From Actinomucor elegans (taxonomy: Eukaryota > Mucoromycota > Mucoromycetes > Mucorales > Mucoraceae), in NCBI GenBank assembly GCA_026027325.1, contig JAMSLZ010000005.1:248001-312000 (forward strand): a DNA stretch of 64,000 bases, given 5' to 3'. Every line of letters starts with the position of its first letter. Within the stretch, counting starts at the first letter, position 1. Position numbers and translations under genes: made by a program. Below, piece by piece: positions 24,352-33,664 of this stretch. The notes beneath the pieces were generated by a model, which was given only the letters and a program-made list of their open reading frames with translations, did not search any database and had not been told where the DNA came from.

Positions 24352-25674
24352 TTAATTATTATTTGGGGATGTGGTAGGCGGCACATCATCCATGACTGAT
24401 GAGACTATATCAGCTCTAATAACCTGATTGGCACTGTGTTGATGTACTGTAGTGAAGGTTCCAGCATCAGATTGCGTTTCCATCATATCTTCATCCTCAT
24501 AAATGTTAACCGAGGGGGCCTCCTCCTTGGTACAGCCCATATCCTCATCCTCATCCTCATCCTCATCCTCATCCTCCTCGTCAGATGGAGGTTTATAGTC
24601 TTCATCGTCGGATAGAACTTGGTTGAAACGTTCATCCAGTATCGTGTCTTTCACCGATCGTAGCCCGCCTTTGGTTTCTTTGGGATGCATAGAAACTTTT
24701 CCGGCATCTTGATCCTTTTTACCTCCAGGAGCATATACAGAGAGTAAGAGCTGCTCAGAAGGTGGAGGAGTAGTTGAACGTTCGGGTGACTTTGAAGTCT
24801 TACGTGCTTTTTTATAAGGGCTAAGCTTCTGGGAACCATATTTCACTTCGGGGCAATCAATTTGTTTGTGCCCATATTTGTCGCAGGCATAGCACAAGAT
24901 ACTAGCTTGAGCTTTCTTACATTCATATTTGGTGTGACCTTCATCGTGACAATATCTGCACCATGTCGGCATTTCAGGGAAGGTAGCATGACAGAATTCT
25001 CCACTGTCGCCCCAGGAAATAGTATGACAAAGCTTAGGATATTCTTTGTTGTCATCTTGTTGAATCACAGCATAACCAGTGCCCATAAAGAAACCGTATG
25101 TTGTTTCTTGATGCAGACCAAAGTCTAAGATGGTGCCAAAGTGGCTTAGTGTTTCCTGGAGTCCCTTTTGTAGTTCATCTTCCAAGAGACAAGGAAGGTC
25201 AGTGAGTGAGAGCTGGATGACTTTGCCTGATCCTTCCAGGGCCTTGCACGGAAGAAGACGAATCTTTTCCTTCTCATAACTAATTCCTTCACTATAGAAC
25301 TTCTGAGCTATGGGTTGACGGGCATAGATCTCCATATAGCGAGATTGAGATCGTCCTAAAAATTTAATGGCATAAAAGTTTTGAGCACCATATTGTTGAG
25401 CAAGCAGAGCTAAGTGCTCCTGGTCAGGAATGTTGAGCTTAGAGATGTCTAGTAGATACCCTCCTTGAGATCTGGAATGTCTCCAAATGCGAGTTTTAAG
25501 ATCTCGAAATTCATGAGAATCTATGGCGATCTTGGAAGACTCAGTTGTTTTCAGCAATAACGATTGTTTGGTAGTAGTAATGCGATTGTTATTGATAGCC
25601 GCGGCTGCATATGAGCGACCAGGTACTAATGTCCCTGACCGCTGTGGTTTCGATTCGTTAGCGGGAAAAGGCAT
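24352..25674 (-). CDS. LINE ORF1: RNA-binding, zinc-knuckle protein
   Basis: 440 aa from the ATG at 25674; upstream TTG codons are open but are not used here. Residues of about 60-220 contain an RRM-like or DUF4283-like fold (GKVIQLSLTDLPCLLEDELQ ... TGYAVIQQD). Two CCHC knuckles follow: CRYCHDEGHTKYEC at about 238-251 and CYACDKYGHKQIDC at about 261-274. The C-terminal third is disordered, with an SPERSTTPPP segment and an Asp-Glu repeat encoded by a CTCATC hexamer run (about 24541-24576). The product is expected to bind element RNA and form the ribonucleoprotein particle. It ends in TAA, 2 nt before ORF2. Confidence 0.93.
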   Translation of the reverse strand: MPFPANESKPQRSGTLVPGRSYAAAAINNNRITTTKQSLLLKTTESSKIAIDSHEFRDLKTRIWRHSRSQGGYLLDISKLNIPDQEHLALLAQQYGAQNFYAIKFLGRSQSRYMEIYARQPIAQKFYSEGISYEKEKIRLLPCKALEGSGKVIQLSLTDLPCLLEDELQKGLQETLSHFGTILDFGLHQETTYGFFMGTGYAVIQQDDNKEYPKLCHTISWGDSGEFCHATFPEMPTWCRYCHDEGHTKYECKKAQASILCYACDKYGHKQIDCPEVKYGSQKLSPYKKARKTSKSPERSTTPPPSEQLLLSVYAPGGKKDQDAGKVSMHPKETKGGLRSVKDTILDERFNQVLSDDEDYKPPSDEEDEDEDEDEDEDMGCTKEEAPSVNIYEDEDMMETQSDAGTFTTVHQHSANQVIRADIVSSVMDDVPPTTSPNNN

Positions 25675-25692
25675 GAACAACAAACAAAGTTG

Positions 25693-25707
25693 AATGGATC
25701 AATCTTT
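25693..25707. repeat. Target-site duplication of the LINE, right copy
   Basis: AATGGATCAATCTTT, identical to 20304-20318. It marks the 5' end of the minus-strand element at 25692. Confidence 0.93.
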
Positions 25708-27168
25708 GCAATATGAAAGGTCTGGCTTGAATGTCGACTGGGATTTAAAATTCAGGTACTATTATGGGAAAAATCAAGTGAAAAAGTGGAATTTATGGCG
25801 AATTCAAGTAAATTTCGAGTTTACCCGAATCTAAAGTGAAATAACATAAAATGTAAGTTGATGCACGTCAAACTTTATTTCCGTGATTTTTACATGAATT
25901 TCCATTTTCCAATTCGAGGGGATTTCAAGTTTTCAAATGAATTACAAGTTAACCTGAATCCACTCAAAACAGCAACAGTTCTCTTGCAAATCAGATCAGC
26001 TTGAACTTCACTCAAATTCCCCCATAGTCTATTATGAAAAGTCAACTTTTCAAAACAATGTGTTCTTTCCAGCTCTTTTCGGCTTTTGAAATTGGAAGTT
26101 AGTTCAAAACTCTGGCTCCCTCAGAAGAGATTGGCTCTTTTCAACTCTCTTAAAAGAAACCGGCTCTTTCCCAATTAGCATAAAATTGACAAAATATGTG
26201 TTTGTATACCCTCAAATATAATGAGTGTAAATTAGTAATACATTATATCCTGAAAATGCTATTTTTGCATTCTAAGTTTTTTTTTTTTTGAAATCGAACC
26301 GCATAGATTAATCTTTACCATCTCTACATTCTTTGAGTGATTCTATTCCAATGTTGCATTTAATAACTATACTTACCCAGGATAAAACATTTTACCTGCT
26401 AGAATCTTTGTTCGTGAAAAAATACAATGGGAATATAGCGTTTTAGAGAAGTGTTGTAAATTTCATGCATTTCTCGTACGAGATCTAATAATTGTTCTTT
26501 CAACTGATCTGAATTAATCTTGCATCTAACGAGTGAATATCCAAAATAAACCATTCTATCTATTGAAACCTTTGTTTAACCAAAATGGATAATATGTATG
26601 CTATATGTTGGCGATGAAGCACTAAATTACATGTATTTCATCATTAAATCTAATGATCTGTAAATCTCCCGACTGATTCCGACTAAATACTGCATTTAAT
26701 TAATGTCTACATGTTCAGAATGACCTGTTTCATTTATCAAGATCATAATCTAACAAGCATAGATAGTATGTATATTGGATAGTGATTTACATTACATACA
26801 CACATTTCATACACATTGGATATTGAGATCCATCGATTATTCAATTGATTTCAGTCAAATGTCACATAGGATTGGTTATTCATGCTTAGAATGAGCTGTT
26901 GCATCTGGTAAGGTATTACACAATGAATTTCTGAGATGCATATTTCTTCTTCACAATAAATACATTACAAATGTAAAGATGCCTATCCAACTTCCCCTAC
27001 ATGCATTCATCGTTTTGGCGCGTCTACAGTACATCACTTAAAAATAGAACCATGACGCCATAAAGTTGTAAGTTTCAAGGAGCTTCATGCCGCCTTGTAT
27101 TCAAATATAAGTGATTCATTATGAGGCTAATTTTATAACAATCATTATGAAAAAAAAAAAGAGCGGAA
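25708..27168. other. Intergenic region with tandem diverged repeats and a MITE-like inverted repeat
   Basis: About 25754-26032 has imperfect inverted ends (TATGGGAAAAATCAAGTGAA against the reverse complement of the right end, TATGGGGGAATTTGAGTGAA; 15 of 20 match). About 26440-26930 holds three diverged units of the dispersed repeat. No gene is seen. Confidence 0.45.
26440..26930 (+). repeat. Three diverged tandem units of the dispersed repeat, copies 4-6
   Basis: Units of roughly 170-190 bp recur in one orientation. Each has a TTACATGTATTTCAT-like start, a core (CTTGCATCTAACGAG near 26518; TACTGCATTTAATT near 26688; AATGTCACATAGGATTGG near 26858), and in the second and third units a tail (TTCAGAATGACCTGTTTCAT near 26713; CATGCTTAGAATGAGCTGTT at 26881). 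Divergence is high, so the units are old. Confidence 0.5.
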
Positions 27169-28394
27169 TTACCAAGCTTCAGAAATCTGTCTGTGATAAT
27201 CGTACTCTAAATGATATTCTTCTTTGCCTTCTAGGACCTTTTGACAATGATCGCTGCAAGTATGGTGCATTTTTGATTGACATTGAGGACATTGAACAAA
27301 TAATAAGTGACACTTGGTATTGCTACAATTTGTAATATGATCACAGGAAGAACCGCAGTGATAGCATTGAGTGAGAACATCATTGGTGATTGGTTCGCCT
27401 CTTCGACCATCAAACGTAAAATTCTTGCCTTTAAACAATGATAAAACAGGCTCACGTCTTACGTAATGGCCATAAGCGGTAACTCCACCCTTGAGCTAAT
27501 GATAGAACGCTTAGTCATAGTACAGTAATTTCAATGATATGTGTGTGTATGGGTACCATTTTGACGTTTTCGTAGCCTTTTTTCTTCAAATAAGAACCAG
27601 CTACGGAACAACGAATGCCACCAGTACAATACATGTAGATGTCTTCTTTTTTTGATCGATTGGCAGTCAGAGTATCTAATAATTTGATGCCGTCTCTAAA
27701 GGTATCTACGTCCATCTTGATTGCATGATCAAAGTGTCCAACGTCACTATTAAATTAAATTTTTTTAATTAGTTTTTTTGGCTGAGTTTTACGCCTCAAT
27801 GAATTATTACTATTCATATTTGTTGCGCATATCCAACAGAAACACATTATCTTTCTTTTGAGCCAGTTCTGAATGCCAGTCCCCAGGAGTCAGATGATGA
27901 GGCTGCTGTAGTGACAAATCTTTTGTGGTGACATTTTCTCGAATTGAAACTAGCTAATCTAGGCATTAAGGTGCAGTCCCCTTTTTATTTATGCGTTATT
28001 TACTCACATTTTTCTTTATAAGCACGCGTAATTTACTAAAGTTTGGTGCTGTTGTATCCTGTATGCCTTGCGTGAATTCGATATCGGCAAAATGCTGACC
28101 AAAGTAACTTTTGACTTGGTCTATTTGATTCATAGGCACAGACAATTGAGAGTTGATACCACCAATGCCTGTACAAGGTGCAAGGTATATTCTGCCGATT
28201 ACACCCAACTTGGTCAAGTCTCTCTCAATGGCAATTTTCAGTTGATTAACTCGAGATTCAGAGAGAGGCACGATCGAGTAAAAGGCCAAGGGTCTATACA
28301 GGTTGGTTATGGTTGTATTCCATTTCAGTTGATAGAATTGAAACGGTTTTGGTTTAAGCGTACGAGCAGTAGGATTAAACAAGTATCTAAGCAT
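27169..28394 (-). CDS. Rhodanese-domain protein of the TrhO/UPF0176 family (tRNA uridine 5-hydroxylation type)
   Basis: Exons: complement(join(27169..27495,27557..27746,27811..27953,28008..28394)), 348 aa. The order is that of the TrhO/YceA family. A ferredoxin-like N-terminal half (FYSIVPLSESRVNQLKIAIE; YLAPCTGIGGINSQLSVPM) is followed by a rhodanese domain (FLLDMRNKYEYDVGHFDHAI) with catalytic Cys217 in YCTGGIRC and a C-terminal cysteine-rich zinc region (CYHCGSSCDHITNC, CPQCQSKMHHTC). Bacterial TrhO hydroxylates U34 of tRNA; eukaryotic relatives include TSTD2. The first residues (MLRYLFNPTARTLKPK) are basic and could target mitochondria. The start is the first ATG; a longer frame opens only with TTG. 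It is divergent from the C2H2 gene, with 280 bp between starts. Confidence 0.9.
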
Positions 28395-28674
28395 TTTTTG
28401 AATAGAATGCAACCAGGGCCAATCGAGGACTGCACTTCAGGGCTTATTTTATTTTTAGAATGGTCTATATCGAGTCACTTTTGAAACTAAAAATATCTCA
28501 GAAAGTGATACAATTGCAGTCCACAGCCTCATTTTTACCTGGTCTATGTAAAAGCTTAAAAGTTGATGATTGAGATTTAAAACACAAACATATCACACAG
28601 CCAAAAGAAAAATATATATATATAAGGACAAGGTTTTAAAGCCTTTTGTTCTTTCTTTAATTTTCTTCTTAACA
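28395..28674. promoter_or_regulatory. Bidirectional promoter region between the TrhO-like and C2H2 genes
   Basis: 280 bp separate two divergent start codons. A TATA-like run ATATATATATATAAG at 28612-28626 stands about 50 nt upstream of the C2H2 ATG. Confidence 0.4.
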
Positions 28675-29303
28675 ATGTCTTTCTATTACAATCAACCTCT
28701 CAATGACATGTATTATACTATGTATCCGCAGCCGCCGCAAGACACTGCTACCTACTATAACTATGACATGTCATTGGATCAATTGCCTGTATTTGAATAC
28801 AACAATGCCTTGCAAGATGATAATTTCTCAATTGCTACCGCTTCGGATTTATATCCACAGCTTACTTCACCTTCCCTTTTATCAGTTGGAGATATGAATA
28901 TGCAACAAATGACACCCAGTTCCACTCCATCACCTCAATTAACTACCATCTATCATCATCAACGCAATACCAGCTTTGACTCATTCTTCTTTGCACCCAT
29001 GGCCCCTGATTCACCTCCAAAAAGACGCGTCTCTTCTGGTTCAATGACAGAGAAAAGGCATATTTGTCCTATATGCAATCACAGGTAAAACCTAAAAAGA
29101 GTAATTCAATAAATTTTCCTTTTCCATCGTTTACTAATGTCGGCTTCCTTTTATGTAGATCAAAACGTAGACACAACTTGGTTGAACACATGCTGACTCA
29201 TAATCCTCATAGACCCAAGTCATTCTTATGCAGCCATTGTAGTCGCCCTTTTGCCCGAAAATATGATATGAAACGCCATGAAAAAATTCACTTGAAAAAA
29301 TAA
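28675..29303 (+). CDS. Small C2H2 zinc-finger transcription regulator
   Basis: Exons: join(28675..29084,29159..29303), 184 aa. The N-terminal 125 residues are Tyr/Pro/Ser/Thr/Gln-rich and probably disordered (MSFYYNQPLNDMYYTMYPQ), possibly an activation region. A PPKRRVSSGS segment follows, with a possible PKA-type site. Two C-terminal fingers fit C-x2-C-x12-H-x3-H: CPICNHRSKRRHNLVEHMLT ending in H, and CSHCSRPFARKYDMKRHEKI ending in H. The single intron splits the first finger directly after CNH. Two closely spaced terminal fingers occur in many fungal stress and morphogenesis regulators (Msn2 type), but no target can be assigned. Confidence 0.85.
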
Positions 29304-29478
29304 GCTGATGGCAAGCATCAAAGACCATTGTATATACGTTATTAGACCCTTATGCTCCTATGTCAATTGCAGTTTTTTTTTTGTACTATATCCTATTTCC
29401 CTATGTATACTATGCCCTATATCAAAACCTTATGTATTCCAATGCCATTATTTAATAACAATAAAAAAAAAGCCATTA

Positions 29479-32184
29479 TCATTTCATATCTTGCTCTTTA
29501 AATAGATCATCATCATCATCATCCCAGCCCCAATCTTGTTCATTATCATCTTCCAAAGCAGGCGCTGACAAAGCAGATTTCTTGGGAGATTCAGTAGTTC
29601 CTTCGGTCTTGGCAGGATATGCAGAACTTGTTTCAGCATGTTGAACGGCATTATTAAATATATCTTGGTTTGCATCTCCCCATCCATTATCATCTAAACA
29701 AGAAGAAGATTTGATTTCTTCTGAAAAGAGGTCATCATCATTATCATCATTCCAACCAGTTCCTTGTTCTATATCATGATCAGGTGAAAGCGCCAAAGAT
29801 AAAGAAGTAGTGTTTTGAATAGGTGTATTGCTTGTAAAAAGATCTTCTTCTTCATCATCCCACCCACTCGCTTCTTCTAAGTCTTCATCTGGAGTATATG
29901 TTAATCCAGTAGGTACAGCCTCTTTAGACACAGTCTCTTTAGGGGAAGACATTTTAGATACTTCTCTAGATGCAGACATTGTCACTACAGGTGATTTAGA
30001 TGCAGAATCAGAAGGTGACTGGTCCGCCTTAATTTCTTGAATATTCGACTCTCGCAACTCTGTATCTGCAAATAACGCACACAGCAAGCCGATCAATTCA
30101 GATTTTTCAAACATGTGTAGGTCGCCGCGTCTAAAAGATTCCATAATATCTCGCATATTCATCTCCAAGATGTCCTTCACCAACCAAAACTTTTGCCAAC
30201 TAGGCACTAAATCCACTACAAACGGTTCTGTCGCATCTTGTCCTGGCAGATCAAAAGCGCCTACTAATTGAGCCAGACTATTCAAAGTAACCGCAATGAT
30301 ATGCGATTCTTGAGCTCCGATATCAATCAATTCTTCAATATCGTGAATAAGTCGTGCCAAGATACTATCAACAATCCGACCCAACATGTCCAAAAACAAC
30401 GTTTCGTCCACTACAGGCCTTAATTCAGAAGCAAATGTCAAGACGTACTGAATGACGCGCGTCACTGCACGATCACAATCCTGTTGAAATTTGCCGTCTG
30501 CCATTCCAGAGAAGCCATCCAAAGTGTCCAGGGTACTCTGGATCATTTGAACCCGCTGCATCATGGCCAATTCATGCCATGCTTTACCCAGTTCGGCTAG
30601 TCGCTCTGCAGCATCTCGCAAGTCTTGCTGGAGGTGATCAAAATGGCGCACTTTTGCCGCTATGTCAGCGATCAGTTGGTGACTAAGCCAAACACAATCG
30701 TTCCGAAAGACAAGTGCGTTGGCTGCATTGTCAAGGTATTGAGGTCGGTGATAACTAGGCATAATAGCACGATACATGTCCAATAGATCTTGTATACCAT
30801 TCACTAACGAAGAGGCCGAAATGGGATGTGAGTCCAGTAAATCCTCTGCTTCAGCTAATGTATCAGAGATCAGCACCAAAAGGATTTGCGGGGTTTGCGT
30901 AATTTGGTACTTGTACGTATGACCATCGGCGCCTTGTACCTGGGCCATATCCGTATCATAAAGGCGACGGATCATGACTTTACGGCCCTGTTGAAGAATA
31001 CGTTCCCGTCGTTTTTTGGCATAATGCTGATCCATATTGCCTACGTATGCACTTAATAGGTTGGTATCACCATTAGTTACATAGCCATAGCGTTCACATT
31101 GCGTTTCAAACTGGGTTACTGCTTGCACAATACGATCAAAGCCCGGTAGTTGTTCTTGTGAAGAAGGTATAGCAGGACCAATGCTTTTGGAGATCATGGT
31201 ATTAAAGAGATCAGTGAATAGTAAATTACCAAACAAACGCCTAATCTGTATGTCCTTTTGGTCAAACATATATTGATCAAAGAACCCTAGGATAGCATCC
31301 ATATGCTGCAGCATGATGACTGGATCCTTCTCTGCTCCTTCATGACGAATCACTTGCAATACACCGCCTGAACCTACACGGTCCACTTCAACATGATCTA
31401 TCTGTAATACTGAACAGACATCCTCAAAATAGACATTCAAGATGTTCTTGAATACGAAACGTTGTACACTCATGAGTTCTTCAGGCAGTATTCCAAGTTC
31501 ATATAGACATTGGAGCACTTGACTAATATGTACTGTATTGTCGTTCATTTGAAATGTCTGCAAAATACGCATCGAACCCGGATTATATTGTATCGCTGTT
31601 CTTATAGATTCTTGCAACTGGCTAATAAGTGATTGTTTCAACGAGTCTACTTTGCTTTGGATGAACCCAACCACCGTCCGAGTAGCCTCGTCTCGAGGTT
31701 GTGCCAATATCTCTACCAACTTTTTAACGTGTTTAACCGCATCCAAATAACTGCATTGCTTCAATTCAGTTTCAATTGAAGCGATAATCTGTAAAATAGC
31801 CTCTAAATGCTCCAAGGTTTCGATCTTGCTTTGGTTGAACTGGGATTCACGCAAGGCTTGCTGATATACGTCGATAGTCGCGTGGACTTTTTGATCAGTG
31901 TGAGTGACTTTTGTGGTTGTTTCTGAAACAGACTGAACAAGGTCAAAAACATAGGCGTGAAGGTCTTGGCTTTCGTTGTAGAGTGAGGAAAAAAGCTCGA
32001 AATTGTCTTGGACTTGTCGAAACAAGTCTTGCTGTAATGCGTTTGAAGTGACCGTAAGTTTTGTCAATATACAGGAGAGTGAATCACTGCTGATGTTGGT
32101 TTTTAGAATAGTTTCATATGTACCGTCAGCAGGGTCGAGTAACTGGGAGAGAAATGCGTCGTCTAATTGTCTTATAGGTGGCAT
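29479..32184 (-). CDS. ZW10/Dsl1-like ER-Golgi retrograde tether subunit with acidic tryptophan motifs
   Basis: A single intronless ORF of 901 aa. The N-terminal half is helical and coiled (LDDAFLSQLLDPADGTYETI; LEAILQIIASIETELKQCSY). The middle part contains LFGNLLFTDLFNTMISKSIG and AKKRRERILQQGRKVMIRRL, which resemble the ZW10 family in the part before its C-terminal domain. ZW10 homologues tether COPI vesicles at the ER (Dsl1/NRZ complex), and in animals also serve the kinetochore checkpoint. From about residue 770 there are four acidic repeats: GWDDEEEDLF (Trp775), GWNDDNDDDLF (Trp811), GWGDANQDIF (Trp835) and WGWDDDDDDLF (Trp885, Trp887), separated by Ser/Thr-rich linkers. They recall the acidic Trp motifs with which yeast Dsl1 binds coatomer. 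Family assignment is by resemblance only. Confidence 0.78.
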   Translation of the reverse strand: MPPIRQLDDAFLSQLLDPADGTYETILKTNISSDSLSCILTKLTVTSNALQQDLFRQVQDNFELFSSLYNESQDLHAYVFDLVQSVSETTTKVTHTDQKVHATIDVYQQALRESQFNQSKIETLEHLEAILQIIASIETELKQCSYLDAVKHVKKLVEILAQPRDEATRTVVGFIQSKVDSLKQSLISQLQESIRTAIQYNPGSMRILQTFQMNDNTVHISQVLQCLYELGILPEELMSVQRFVFKNILNVYFEDVCSVLQIDHVEVDRVGSGGVLQVIRHEGAEKDPVIMLQHMDAILGFFDQYMFDQKDIQIRRLFGNLLFTDLFNTMISKSIGPAIPSSQEQLPGFDRIVQAVTQFETQCERYGYVTNGDTNLLSAYVGNMDQHYAKKRRERILQQGRKVMIRRLYDTDMAQVQGADGHTYKYQITQTPQILLVLISDTLAEAEDLLDSHPISASSLVNGIQDLLDMYRAIMPSYHRPQYLDNAANALVFRNDCVWLSHQLIADIAAKVRHFDHLQQDLRDAAERLAELGKAWHELAMMQRVQMIQSTLDTLDGFSGMADGKFQQDCDRAVTRVIQYVLTFASELRPVVDETLFLDMLGRIVDSILARLIHDIEELIDIGAQESHIIAVTLNSLAQLVGAFDLPGQDATEPFVVDLVPSWQKFWLVKDILEMNMRDIMESFRRGDLHMFEKSELIGLLCALFADTELRESNIQEIKADQSPSDSASKSPVVTMSASREVSKMSSPKETVSKEAVPTGLTYTPDEDLEEASGWDDEEEDLFTSNTPIQNTTSLSLALSPDHDIEQGTGWNDDNDDDLFSEEIKSSSCLDDNGWGDANQDIFNNAVQHAETSSAYPAKTEGTTESPKKSALSAPALEDDNEQDWGWDDDDDDLFKEQDMK

Positions 32185-32938
32185 AATGGAAAACTAAAGG
32201 GTATGGTATGAACGAGAAGTGCAAATCAAAAGTTGTTGGTTGTGATTTTGCGCGGTTTTATTGGCTGTCGTTTGGAATATTTTGGATCCAGAAATTCATC
32301 GAAGCCAATTTGGTAAAATAAAAAATAAGATCTTTCAGAAAAGCAATATATTATCAACGTTTGTACAAAACACCGTTATGCATTGCATAGTTCAATCATA
32401 CCATGTATCTTTATTTACCGAAATGGTAAATGAATCTGTATTTTCATATTTTTTTATTTTCTTGAATTTTTGGTTCTTCACTAACAAATCGCGTTTTTTA
32501 TTTATTTAATTTTTTTATTTTTTTTTTTTTTTTTATAAATTCTGGTGATGGTGAGACCGAGACAGAAAAAATAAAGTAATAGTATATGCATGTGAGGCAA
32601 TGATAAGAAGAAAACTCCTTCTTGAACTGGCAAATGGACATCAGTTCTTTTGATCAAAGGCACTATCATCCTATCAGTAGTTAACCTTGGCTTACAAACT
32701 TTTTGCTTACACTGTTGATCCAGTTCAGATTTGTCTTGTGATTTCAATCATTCCTGAGATCAAATATTGAATATCAAGTAACTCACAGATACACATAATT
32801 CCCAAGTAGCAAATAATAAAATAGTGAGAATTGGAACAATGAAAAGAGTGTCATAAACATATATATGCGGATATTAAACTTTTATAAACAGAAGCTGTAA
32901 GAAAAAAGTGAGTATTAATCGGTAAAAAGAATTAGCCG

Positions 32939-32971
<33 letters not shown>

Positions 32972-33664
32972 ATCGTCTACAGCTTTTTATTGGCCACCAG
33001 AAATGGAACTCTTTTCTTTGAAGTTGATTCCGAATCTCCTCCACTTCCTTCTTTTGTTAGTTTATATGGCTTTTTATCATATAAAAAGATGCAATAAGCA
33101 CAAGCGAGCTTAACAAAAGTTATGCAGAACTTAATTACACATCGAATAATGTAAAAAGTATACTAGTTTCACTACTGATAATTGCGAATTAGTTCCGAAC
33201 TATTAGTAGTTTTTTGTTGTTTTATACCTATTAGCCCAAGTATTTTCTACATATAAAAAATATATAGAAAAATACATAAAGTTTCAAAAAACATTTTAAT
33301 ATTGGGAAGTTTCCAGTAGAAATGAAATGTAAAGTCAAAAACTACGAGAAGACTTTTGAAAAATGAGCTTCGAGAGCAATAGCCTTTTAAAAATCAATTC
33401 TAGAACGTGATTTAATTAAATATGCAAGCCTATTAAAAATCTTCCCAATTGACATGGAAAAGACCGTATATCACATACAACAAGGTTGCAGTGGACATAG
33501 AAAGACTTTTTAGTTCTGCATTGACTTTTTAACTTCGAATATAAAGGTCATACAGGCAAAGTATAATATAAGCTTCTTGTAGTGACCTTGAATTTTTATG
33601 GCTGTCTAGATATATTTTGTCGTCGCTCCCTCCCCCCCTCTTTTCTCACACATAATAAACAGCA
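32185..33664. other. Intergenic region between divergent ZW10-like and MIOS genes
   Basis: AT-rich promoter region of both neighbours. It holds T-rich runs near 32510-32533 and a T28 run at 32939-32966. A C-rich stretch (CTCCCTCCCCCCCTC) at about 33627 lies just before the MIOS ATG. No gene is seen. Confidence 0.6.
32939..32966. repeat. Poly(T) run (28 T)
   Basis: Uninterrupted T run in intergenic DNA. Confidence 0.85.

Larger units (their letters stand above)
20319..25692 (-). mobile_element. Structurally complete L1-like non-LTR retrotransposon (LINE), about 5.4 kb
   Basis: Two open ORFs on the minus strand (ORF1 25674-24352, ORF2 24349-20504) are followed by a roughly 175-nt 3' UTR with AATAAA and a poly(A) tail. 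The tail is read as T15 at 20316-20330, part of which may belong to the duplication. The whole is bracketed by an identical 15-bp direct repeat. Both frames are uninterrupted, so the copy is probably young and may be competent for retrotransposition. Only 18 nt precede the ORF1 ATG, and the frame is open back to the element border, so slight 5' truncation cannot be excluded. It sits in intergenic DNA. Confidence 0.95.

Noticed and set aside
24651..25128. ORFs overlapping LINE ORF1 in other frames
   Set aside because: ORF1 has the zinc knuckles and correct position; the others are shadows.
25675..25683. Extension of LINE ORF1 to 25683
   Set aside because: The extra codons begin with TTG; the first ATG is at 25674.
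28395..28412. Longer start of the TrhO-like protein at 28412
   Set aside because: It would start at TTG; the first ATG in frame is at 28394.
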